From Arenibacter sp. P308M17 (GTDB lineage: Bacteria > Bacteroidota > Bacteroidia > Flavobacteriales > Flavobacteriaceae), in assembly GCF_003426735.1 (NCBI RefSeq), contig NZ_QVON01000007.1, positions 62,001 through 126,000 of the forward strand: a stretch of 64,000 bases of DNA, written 5' to 3'. Made by a program: the position numbers and the translations under genes. Below, in pieces: positions 27,697-35,426 of this stretch; the first letter of the stretch is position 1; every line of letters begins with the position of its first letter. The notes under the pieces were generated by a model that searched no databases, was not told where the DNA came from, and worked only from the letters and a program-made list of their open reading frames with translations.

Positions 27697-28768
27697 ATAC
27701 CTGCTCGCCCTCTTATGGCTAGTTCCCTTCAATTCTTTTGGCAACAATGATATTCCCAGAGGGAAATACACCAAGGAAAAAACCATTAAAAAAGAGTACA
27801 AAGTAAACTTGGATGCCCTGTTGAAGATAGACAATAGCTACGGCAACCTAAACATTACTTCCTGGAACCAAGATAGGGTAACCATAGAGGTCCATATCAA
27901 GACCACCGGCGACAACGAGGATAAGGTACAGCGAAAGCTGGATGAAATCACAGTAGATTTTGAGGGCAACAGTAACATGGTTTCTGCCACTACCATCTTT
28001 AATAGGGAGAAAAATAGTTGGGGATGGAATTGGGGCAATAGTAATAATGTAAATATGCAGGTAAACTATACGGTTAAAATCCCCATAAAGAACAGTGTTC
28101 ATCTAAACAATGACTACGGAAGTATTATTTTGGATAGAATAGACGGCCACGCCAAAATTAATTGCGACTATGGCCGATTGGAAATAGGGGAACTGCACGG
28201 AAGAAGTAACGAATTATCCTTCGATTATACTTCCAAATCCAGCATAGGTTATATCAACAGCGGTAAAATAAATGCCGATTATTCCGGCTTTACGATCGAC
28301 AGGGCGGGGAATCTCGACATTGTTGCGGACTACACAGATGCCACGGTACATACCATGGGCGACCTCTCCTATATTTGCGATTACGGTAAATTGGAGATTG
28401 GGGAGGCCAGAAATATTCAGGGCAATGGCGACTATATAAATGTAGGTCTGGGAACCGTACACGGGAACGTTGACATAAAAGCGAGCTACGGATCCGTAAA
28501 AATAGATACAATGGCTCCAGATGCCAAAAACCTTCGGATAAATACGGATTACACCGGAATAAAAATAGGGTATTCCACAGCCTATCATTTCGATTTTGAA
28601 ATCGATACAAAATATGCCGGAATAAGTGGAAAGGATGAATGGGAGATAAACATTAGCAACGAAAAATCCAACGAAAAATATTTGAAAGGCTATTACGGAA
28701 GTCAGAACAGTGGCAACCTAATGACGATTACCAGTGAATATGGCGGAATTTCCTTTACTAAAAATTAA
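27677..28768 (+). CDS. Exported DUF4097-type beta-helix protein
   Basis: A 363-residue exported protein with a signal peptide (MKILQLRYLLALLWLVPFNS). The body is a series of short strand repeats with recurring DYG/DYT turns (NDYGSI, CDYGRLEIG, ADYTDATV, CDYGKLEIG), typical of DUF4097 beta-helix proteins. I chose the ATG at 27677 because it starts the signal peptide; the frame is open further upstream. It follows the sigma/anti-sigma pair without a gap and precedes a second repeat protein by 17 bp, so the four genes form one operon. Confidence 0.8.
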   Translation: MKILQLRYLLALLWLVPFNSFGNNDIPRGKYTKEKTIKKEYKVNLDALLKIDNSYGNLNITSWNQDRVTIEVHIKTTGDNEDKVQRKLDEITVDFEGNSNMVSATTIFNREKNSWGWNWGNSNNVNMQVNYTVKIPIKNSVHLNNDYGSIILDRIDGHAKINCDYGRLEIGELHGRSNELSFDYTSKSSIGYINSGKINADYSGFTIDRAGNLDIVADYTDATVHTMGDLSYICDYGKLEIGEARNIQGNGDYINVGLGTVHGNVDIKASYGSVKIDTMAPDAKNLRINTDYTGIKIGYSTAYHFDFEIDTKYAGISGKDEWEINISNEKSNEKYLKGYYGSQNSGNLMTITSEYGGISFTKN

Positions 28769-28785
28769 CATTAAGCTAAATAGAA

Positions 28786-29511
28786 ATGAAACAGATAACC
28801 ACAATATTGCTCGGCCTATGTATCATTGGCGGCATTAACGCACAACGAAACAATAAAATAAATGGGGACGGCAATCAGGTCAGTCTGGAGAGAACCACAA
28901 CGGACTACGATCAAATTGCAATTTCTGGATTCTTTGATGTTGAGTTGATAGATGGCAGGGAAGGCAATCTCACTTTGAAAGGGGAACAAAATATATTGGA
29001 CCATATCATTACCGAAGTCAAGGGCAATACACTCAACATAAGGGTTAAAAACGGGTACAACCTAAAACCTTCTTCTTGGAAAAAAGGGGTTTCCATTATC
29101 ATTCCCGTAGAAACCATTACCGCCTTGCGTTTATCCGGCTCCGGGGATATTGTAGGCAAAACAACATTGAAGGCCAGTAATTTTGAAACCGCCATGTCGG
29201 GCTCAGGGGACATCGCCATAGAGTTGGATGTTAATTCCTTGACCGCAAGCATGTCCGGTTCCGGGGATATGGCCCTAGGTGGAAGCACAACGGATTTTGA
29301 CGCTTCCATCTCAGGATCCGGAAATATCAATGCCTATGACCTCATTGCGGACAATGTAAACGCTACGGTATCCGGTTCGGCCAATATTGAGGTCACCGCC
29401 AATAAGGCCATAGATGCAAAAGTATCGGGATCGGGCAATATAGATTACCGGGGCAATCCCGAAAAAATCAGCACCAAAGTTTCAGGATCGGGAAATATCT
29501 CCAAACATTAA
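28786..29511 (+). CDS. Exported DUF2807 (head GIN domain) repeat protein
   Basis: A 241-residue protein with a signal peptide (GLCIIGGINAQ). After a GIN-type N-terminal region, the rest is a beta-helix with at least seven turns marked SGSGDI, SGSGDM, SGSGNI or SGSANI at intervals of about 18-20 residues. DUF2807 proteins are described as putative adhesins exported to the cell surface. It is the last gene of the sigma/anti-sigma/DUF4097 operon. Confidence 0.85.
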   Translation: MKQITTILLGLCIIGGINAQRNNKINGDGNQVSLERTTTDYDQIAISGFFDVELIDGREGNLTLKGEQNILDHIITEVKGNTLNIRVKNGYNLKPSSWKKGVSIIIPVETITALRLSGSGDIVGKTTLKASNFETAMSGSGDIAIELDVNSLTASMSGSGDMALGGSTTDFDASISGSGNINAYDLIADNVNATVSGSANIEVTANKAIDAKVSGSGNIDYRGNPEKISTKVSGSGNISKH

Positions 29512-29555
29512 AGGGCAGGTTTGTTAACAGGGAGAAGGTTCATGGTTGACAAATT

Positions 29556-29739
29556 GTATTGAGTACATGGTATTGAGTATTGAGATTAACTGGTCATCAG
29601 TTGGCAGTGGCAGTTGGCAGGGAGAAAGATGAATGTTCAAAGTTATAAAGTTGAAAGTTTGAAAGTTTGAAAATTCAACCAAATTCCCCTCTTGAGAGTG
29701 CCTGTCCCGCTTTTTTGCGGGAGGTTAGGGGTGTGTATG
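29556..29739 (+). repeat. Composite dispersed repeat, copy 2 (C-A-D-B)
   Basis: Modules in order: C (29556-29587, GTATTGAGTACATGG...), A (29601-29620, TTGGCAGTGGCAGTTGGCAG), D (29634-29672, AAAGTTTGAAAGTT type) and B (29688-29739, with the CCCGCTTTTTTGCGGG hairpin). No coding potential. It is the best preserved of the four copies. Confidence 0.75.
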
Positions 29740-29767
29740 TGGATTGAGCGGAGTTGAAGTAAAATGA

Positions 29768-30100
29768 AAGGTGGCTTCTCCGACCCAAGGTGGAGAAGAA
29801 GGAAGGGATTGAAGCTCAAGGCCGGTTATTTTACGAAAAAAAAATTTATGAAGTGCAAATTAGGATACTTTGTAAAGCAGGTCGTCCTCCCCCCAACCCC
29901 CTCCCAAGGAGGGGGAGCTATAAAGGTCCAAAAATTCAATAAGTAAATTGTAATGACCTAAGTAAAAGCTCCTTCCCTTGGCTAAGGGAAGGTGGCTTCT
30001 CCGACCCAAGGAGGAGAAGACGGAAGGGATTGAAACTCAAGGCCGGCTATTTTACGTAAAAAGGTTTTATGGAGTGCCTAGTTGGGAGACTTTGTAAAGC
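29768..30100 (+). repeat. Direct repeat pair with conserved hairpin
   Basis: Two direct copies of about 111 nt at 29768-29878 and 29989-30100, roughly 80% alike. Each begins AAGGTGGCTTCTCCGACCCA, keeps the CTTCTCC/GGAGAAG stem and ends TTTGTAAAGC. Between them sits an 8-bp stem CCCCCTCC/GGAGGGGG (29897-29915). The second copy is preceded by a CCTTCCCTTGG/CTAAGGGAAGG hairpin. There is no gene in this gap. Confidence 0.75.
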
Positions 30101-30164
30101 GGCTATTTGAGTTTTTTGAAAGTTTTGTAGGCACGGGCGTGACGCTCGCGCCAGCTGTTCATTT

Positions 30165-30407
30165 CTATTTCTTAATCAAATAATCGGAATATTCTTTTTT
30201 ATAGTCCAAATCAGCCGGGATTTCAGTTCCTGTTGAGATGCTTTTCACGAAAAGTGAAATTTCAAATTCAGAGATATCATTGTCCGAAGTCAAGGATTGT
30301 AAATAAGCCTCTACAATTCTGGACAAGCTCATTTTTTTATTCGAAGCATACTCCTTGGCTTTTTCAATAATCCTTTGATTTATCTTTAAAGTCAACTTTG
30401 CGTCCAT
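30165..30407 (-). CDS. DUF6364-type antitoxin, apparently orphan
   Basis: An 80-residue ribbon-helix-helix-like protein (DAKLTLKINQRIIEKAKEYA, KMSLSRIVEAYLQSL). This N-terminal pattern is that of DUF6364 antitoxins, which normally sit directly upstream of a PIN-domain toxin. No toxin ORF follows on the minus strand: the sequence below 30165 is the repeat zone. It may be a solitary remnant or act alone as a regulator. The ATG sits just below an AT-rich stretch with no exact promoter box. Confidence 0.65.
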   Translation of the reverse strand: MDAKLTLKINQRIIEKAKEYASNKKMSLSRIVEAYLQSLTSDNDISEFEISLFVKSISTGTEIPADLDYKKEYSDYLIKK

Positions 30408-30513
30408 TATAGTTTATGTTATACGTACAAATATCTAAAAATAATCCGTATAATGAATTTAGCGATGCCTTTTGCTGTGAGGTTTAATTAGACGCAGCAT
30501 ACGAATATAACAA

Positions 30514-30576
30514 CTTGTACCTAATATACTTTATATGTATTGTTCTTCAGTACATATAAAGTATATTAGGTACAAG
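30514..30576. repeat. Perfect 26-bp inverted repeat
   Basis: Arms 30514-30539 and 30551-30576 are exact reverse complements over 26 bp, with an 11-nt loop (TTGTTCTTCAG). The outer edge lies 3 bp from the MFS stop codon. There is no T-run on the minus side, so it is not a textbook terminator, though it may stop or stabilise the MFS mRNA. Confidence 0.85.
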
Positions 30577-30579
30577 ACA

Positions 30580-31908
30580 TTAGCTTTCCCCGACCCTATT
30601 TACTCTGGTCAGAAGAAATGCCCCTGCGGCAAAAAACAGTACCAGTAAAATTATGGCATATCGCATACTTCCGAAGTATTGTGCCGCAAAACCATATAAA
30701 AAGGTACCGATAACAATCCCTATCTTTTCCGCCACATCATAAAAACTAAAAAATGATGCCGTATCCAAGGTCTCCGGAATAAATTTGGAATAGGTGGATC
30801 TGGAAAGTGCCTGAATCCCCCCCATAACGATCCCGACACATCCTGCGGCTATATAGAAATCGATGGGCGTTATCAAAAAATAAGCATAAACGCAGATCAG
30901 CAACCAGAAAATATTCACCACTACAAGTGTCCTTATGTTACCGAAAGTTTTGGATGCCTTTGCCGTAAGTGTGGCTCCCACAATGGCTACAAGCTGAATA
31001 AGTAGGATACTGATAATCAATCCTGTGGTCCTTTCCGAATCCGAAGTCCATTGAATCTCCTCTTCCCCAAAATAGGTTGCGATCAACATTACGGTCTGTA
31101 CGGCCATGCTATATATAAAAAAGGCGACCAAATATCGTTTCAATTTTATTTGCCCTCCCATTTGGTGCCATACTTTTTTCAGCTCCCTAAAACCATTAAG
31201 GATGATATGTTTCCTTGCCCCCTCCCTTTTAAATCCTTTGGGAAGAAAATAAAAACTATACTGGGAAAACCCTATCCACCAAAGTCCCACCGTTAAAAAT
31301 GAATACCTCATCGCCTTGATTTCGGCAATCCCGTCAGTGTCGGTTTCAATTCCAAATAGATCAGGTTTCATGACCATTGCCAAATTAAATAGCAATAAAA
31401 TAACACTGCCTATATAGCCCAGGGAAAAACCTTTTGCACTAATGCGGTCCTGTTGTCCCGGATAGGCAATATCCGGTAGGTAAGAGTTGCTAAAGGCAAA
31501 GCTTACCCAAAATCCTACCAACCCCAAAAAGTAACAAATGAGGCTGAAATAGATATGCTCCAAAGAAAACCAATAGAGCCCTATACAGGACAGGGCCCCC
31601 ATATAGCAGAACAATTTCATAAAGAGCCTTTTGTTGCCCAAATAGTCTGCAATACCGGATAAAATTGGGGTTATTAGGGCTATAAACAAAAATGCTGCCG
31701 AGGTAACATAGCTTATGAGGGGCGCCCTGGCAATTTCCCCACCAAAGACTTGGATCTTCCCTATTTCCGCTACCCGAAACAGGGCCCCATAAAAAATTGG
31801 GAATATGGCAGACGAAATTACAAGGCTATACACAGAATTTGCCCAATCATAAAATGCCCATGCATTCAATAATTTCTTGCTGCCCTTTAAAGGAAGGATT
31901 CGAGCCAT
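30580..31908 (-). CDS. UMF1-family MFS transporter
   Basis: A 442-residue transporter with about 12 hydrophobic helices. The N-terminal FYDWANSVYSLVISSAIFP and the GGIQALSRSTYSKFIPE segment are typical of the UMF1/Atg22-like MFS group. The substrate is unknown. I chose the ATG at 31908 (MARILPLKG); the frame is open 13 codons upstream through the hairpin terminator of the M48 gene. No clear promoter lies between that terminator and the start. Confidence 0.87.
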   Translation of the reverse strand: MARILPLKGSKKLLNAWAFYDWANSVYSLVISSAIFPIFYGALFRVAEIGKIQVFGGEIARAPLISYVTSAAFLFIALITPILSGIADYLGNKRLFMKLFCYMGALSCIGLYWFSLEHIYFSLICYFLGLVGFWVSFAFSNSYLPDIAYPGQQDRISAKGFSLGYIGSVILLLFNLAMVMKPDLFGIETDTDGIAEIKAMRYSFLTVGLWWIGFSQYSFYFLPKGFKREGARKHIILNGFRELKKVWHQMGGQIKLKRYLVAFFIYSMAVQTVMLIATYFGEEEIQWTSDSERTTGLIISILLIQLVAIVGATLTAKASKTFGNIRTLVVVNIFWLLICVYAYFLITPIDFYIAAGCVGIVMGGIQALSRSTYSKFIPETLDTASFFSFYDVAEKIGIVIGTFLYGFAAQYFGSMRYAIILLVLFFAAGAFLLTRVNRVGES

Positions 31909-31912
31909 ACAT

Positions 31913-31940
31913 AAAAAAAGCTGCTCCCATAAGAACAGCC
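31913..31940 (-). terminator. Terminator of the M48 peptidase gene
   Basis: On the minus strand GCTGTTCT, a 4-nt loop and GGAGCAGC (with G-T pairs; 31939-31920) followed by seven T. It ends only 4 bp before the preferred MFS start codon. Confidence 0.8.
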
Positions 31941-31975
31941 TCAACATTTAAATTAGTACTAAATTCTTATCTGTG

Positions 31976-32785
31976 CTATTGAAAGGAGGTAACGCCAAAT
32001 TTGGCAGCTTCCTGTCTGGCCAATGGTGCCCATTGCGTAAGATTGGCAATTCGGGTCTCATTGGAGGGATGGGTACTTAAAAATTCTGCCGGTGCATTGC
32101 CCCCACTATTGGCCTGCATTCTCTTCCATAGTTCCGCAGCTTCATCTGGATTATAGCCCGCAATGGCCATAATCTGAAGACCGATCCTATCGGCCTCCGT
32201 TTCATGGCTACGACTAAAGGGAAGCATTACCCCAACCTGTGAGCCAATGCCGTAGGCCTGATTGAAAATATTTCTTTTTTGCTCATCCTGGATTACCACA
32301 TTCCCTGCTACCGCGCCCAATTGTTGTAGGGTACCTGCGCTCATTCGTTGGGCGCCATGGTCGGCCAGGGCATGTGCCACCTCATGGCCCATTACCACCG
32401 CCACGCCGGTCTCCCCTTTGCATATGGGAAGTATCCCCGTATAAAAAACAATCTTACCGCCGGGCATGCACCAGGCATTTACGGTAGGGTCGTTCACTAG
32501 ATTATACTCCCATTTGTAATCCTTAAGGTAACCGGGATAACCATTGGCAGTAAGCCAACGCTCGGCCGCCGCTGCAATTCGTTGCCCTGTTTTGGCAATC
32601 AATTTGGCATCGGCCGTTCCTGTAACTACCTTATTCTCTCCAAGAAATTGGTCATATTGTGCAAAAGCCGTTGGGAAAATTTGACTATTGGGATAAAAGT
32701 TCAAAACCTTTTGCCCTGTAAAAGGATTGGTCTTGCAGGCAGCCGCGCCCAAAAAGACCACTATTATTAAAACTATTTTTTTCAT
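31976..32785 (-). CDS. M48-family zinc metallopeptidase lipoprotein
   Basis: A 269-residue peptidase with a lipoprotein signal: MKKIVLIIVVFLGAAACK puts the lipid-bearing Cys at about residue 17. The active-site motif is HEVAH (GHEVAHALADHGAQR) and the third zinc ligand is the Glu in SHETEADRIG. The domain matches LoiP/Oma1-like periplasmic quality-control proteases. The ATG at 32785 starts the signal peptide. It lies upstream of the MFS gene but has its own terminator. Confidence 0.9.
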   Translation of the reverse strand: MKKIVLIIVVFLGAAACKTNPFTGQKVLNFYPNSQIFPTAFAQYDQFLGENKVVTGTADAKLIAKTGQRIAAAAERWLTANGYPGYLKDYKWEYNLVNDPTVNAWCMPGGKIVFYTGILPICKGETGVAVVMGHEVAHALADHGAQRMSAGTLQQLGAVAGNVVIQDEQKRNIFNQAYGIGSQVGVMLPFSRSHETEADRIGLQIMAIAGYNPDEAAELWKRMQANSGGNAPAEFLSTHPSNETRIANLTQWAPLARQEAAKFGVTSFQ

Positions 32786-32928
32786 GTGTTTATATTTATT
32801 GTTTTTCAATGGTCACATGTAACCTTTGATGTTTAAAATAATTTTTTCGCTGTATGATTAATGATTATTTTAAACATGTCGGTTTCATCTTAATATTTCA
32901 TATTTGTTCCCCGAAAATTACGAAAAAA

Positions 32929-35328
32929 TTACTCACCAATAATGTGTAATAATGTAAAATCCTTGCGGACATATATATTGTTGTTCCCGTTCAACTTAAC
33001 GTCCTTCAAGTCCACAAACTCGTTGTCTATTTGAATTTTTGAAATTTTAAAGGGCAACCCATGTAGATTCATTTTTAAGGTTTCATAGGATGTTATAAAA
33101 CTACCGTCCTTAAACTGTTGTATTAGCAATTCGTTTGCCTTTCCCTTTAGGTTAAAGTTTCTAAGGCTATACCTTCCTTTTTTATAATCATATCCATCCT
33201 GGCCGTCCTCATAGACCGTTGAGGTTTCAATGCCATTTTTATAGTACACATCCAGTACCAATTCCTTGATTTCCAGCTCACCTACATATTGTTGGACGGG
33301 ATATTTTGGAATCATGGCCCCTTCCTTTATAAAGATCGGTATCTTATCCAGGCCGGCCACTACCCATTTCTCCATGCCACCAACTACGGCTTCATTGGTC
33401 CAATAATTGTACCAAGTACCCCTGGGCAGGTACATCCTCCTACCCTGGGCATTGGGTTCATGAACAGGGCATATCAATATTTGCTCCCCAAAAATAAATT
33501 CGTCCGTCCTAAAATGTGTCTGATGGTCCTCTTGGTCAAAATGTACCAATGGTTTCAGCATGGGCACCCCTTCTTTGGAATACCGGTAGAACATAGTGTA
33601 CAGATACGGTAAAAGTTGATAGCGCAATTCAATAAATTTACGAACAATGTTGGTTACTTCATCATCAAAGGACCATGGCTCCTGATCGCCGTGATCTCCA
33701 CTGGAATGCACCCTACAGAAGGGATGAAAGACCCCCAATTGAATCCATCTGGCAAACAGCTCTCCATTGGGTTGTTCCGCAAAACCACCAATATCCGAAC
33801 CTACAAAGGAATATCCGCTCATACACATGCGCTGCGCCTGTACGTTCGCAATCCATAGATGCTCCCATGTGGCCACATTATCGCCTGTCCATGTTGAGGA
33901 AAACCTTTGGGTCCCCGCAAATGCCGCCCTTGTAATTACAAAAGGCCTCTTGGGATATACATATTTTTTTATTCCCTCATAGGTGGCACGCACCATCTGC
34001 ATACCGTATACATTGTGGGCCTTTCTGTGCGAACACGGGTGTCCGTCATAATCATGGCGCGTATCCAATGGTGCCGTCTTGGTGGGCACCTCCATCACCG
34101 CGGGTTCGTTCATGTCGTTCCAAACGGCATGAACCCCAATTTCAGACATCATTTCCTTATAAAGTTCGGCCCACCACTCCCTCACCTTGGGATTGGTAAA
34201 ATCCGGGAAATTACATTCCCCCGGCCAAACCTTGCCTTTCATAAACGCCCCATCGGCCCGTTTACAAAAATAATCATTTTCAATGGCCTCTTGATATACC
34301 CAATAATCCTTATCTATTTTAATGCCCGGATCTATCATTACAACCGTTTTGAAGCCTTTCTCCTCCAGATCGGAAATCATTTTTTTAGGATTCGGAAAAC
34401 GCGATCTGTCCCATGTAAAACACCTAAATCCGTCCATATAATCAATGTCCAAATAAATGGCATCACAGGGAATCCTCATTTTTCGAAAATTCTTGGCTAT
34501 GGCCCTAACATTACTTTCCGGATAATAGCTCCATTTGGATTGATGATAGCCCATGGCCCACATGGGCGGCAACTCCGGTGTACCCGTTAAATTGGTGTAG
34601 GCTTTTACTACTTGGCTCATTTGGGGACCGTAGATAAAATAATAATTCATCTCCCCCCCATCTGCCCAAAAGCTGGTTACATTTCTCCGCTCATGCGCAA
34701 AATCGAAATTTGTCCTAAAGGTATTGTCAAAGAAAATTCCGTAGGACTTATTGTTGTGCAAGCCTATAAAAAAAGGAATGGCCTTGTATAAGGGATCCTG
34801 ATCCTTGCCATAGGCGTATTGATCCGTAACCCAATTACTAACACGTTTCCCTTTAAGGTTGGAATGTGTTGCCTTATCCCCCAAACCGTAAAAGCTTTCT
34901 GCATTTTGGGTAATCTTGCTCATTTTTACGGAATTGCCGCCAAACTCATAATTCTCTTCCCAATGAAAACCAAGTTCGTCCTCATTTATGATATTGCCTT
35001 CAAGATCCGAAATCTGTGTCCTCAGGGTCTTTTTATCAACAAGTACCTTTAGTTTGGCGGTATATACCAAATACTCGCTCACGGTCTCCTCTACTTTAAG
35101 TTGGTTAAAGCCAACACTAACATTTTCGCTTATGGCATATGAAAAATCGGGCTCAAAAATATTTTCGGTGGCATATCTAAATCGCAAAATACTGTCCCGC
35201 AGAACAGTCATCTCCAAAATGACCCCATTTGAAGTGGTAAAGTACAATTTATCCGTATCCCTTTGAAATTCAACAATTGTGTTGGGGTATAAATTGCCTT
35301 TGTATTCAAGTTCGGTATTAGTGATCAT
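32929..35328 (-). CDS. Glycoside hydrolase family 31 alpha-glucosidase
   Basis: A 799-residue GH31 enzyme. The catalytic nucleophile is D405 in WNDMNEP and the likely acid/base is D483 in STWTGDN. The N-terminal beta-sandwich and the C-terminal beta domains are present. There is no signal peptide, so it is cytoplasmic. It lies 98 bp downstream of glgB on the same strand, which suggests a shared role in glycogen or maltodextrin turnover. Confidence 0.95.
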   Translation of the reverse strand: MITNTELEYKGNLYPNTIVEFQRDTDKLYFTTSNGVILEMTVLRDSILRFRYATENIFEPDFSYAISENVSVGFNQLKVEETVSEYLVYTAKLKVLVDKKTLRTQISDLEGNIINEDELGFHWEENYEFGGNSVKMSKITQNAESFYGLGDKATHSNLKGKRVSNWVTDQYAYGKDQDPLYKAIPFFIGLHNNKSYGIFFDNTFRTNFDFAHERRNVTSFWADGGEMNYYFIYGPQMSQVVKAYTNLTGTPELPPMWAMGYHQSKWSYYPESNVRAIAKNFRKMRIPCDAIYLDIDYMDGFRCFTWDRSRFPNPKKMISDLEEKGFKTVVMIDPGIKIDKDYWVYQEAIENDYFCKRADGAFMKGKVWPGECNFPDFTNPKVREWWAELYKEMMSEIGVHAVWNDMNEPAVMEVPTKTAPLDTRHDYDGHPCSHRKAHNVYGMQMVRATYEGIKKYVYPKRPFVITRAAFAGTQRFSSTWTGDNVATWEHLWIANVQAQRMCMSGYSFVGSDIGGFAEQPNGELFARWIQLGVFHPFCRVHSSGDHGDQEPWSFDDEVTNIVRKFIELRYQLLPYLYTMFYRYSKEGVPMLKPLVHFDQEDHQTHFRTDEFIFGEQILICPVHEPNAQGRRMYLPRGTWYNYWTNEAVVGGMEKWVVAGLDKIPIFIKEGAMIPKYPVQQYVGELEIKELVLDVYYKNGIETSTVYEDGQDGYDYKKGRYSLRNFNLKGKANELLIQQFKDGSFITSYETLKMNLHGLPFKISKIQIDNEFVDLKDVKLNGNNNIYVRKDFTLLHIIGE

Positions 35329-35426
35329 GGGTGGTTAATTTTACGAATACAAAAAAAGCACATTCCTCCGAATTAAAGAAATGATATGCGTTGCAATAAT
35401 AATCGGCAACATTGGAATACTCAGAA

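Noticed and set aside
30514..30576. Considered a tRNA or rho-independent terminator
   Set aside because: The perfect 26-bp arms fit neither a cloverleaf nor a stem with a T-run, so it is listed as an inverted repeat only.
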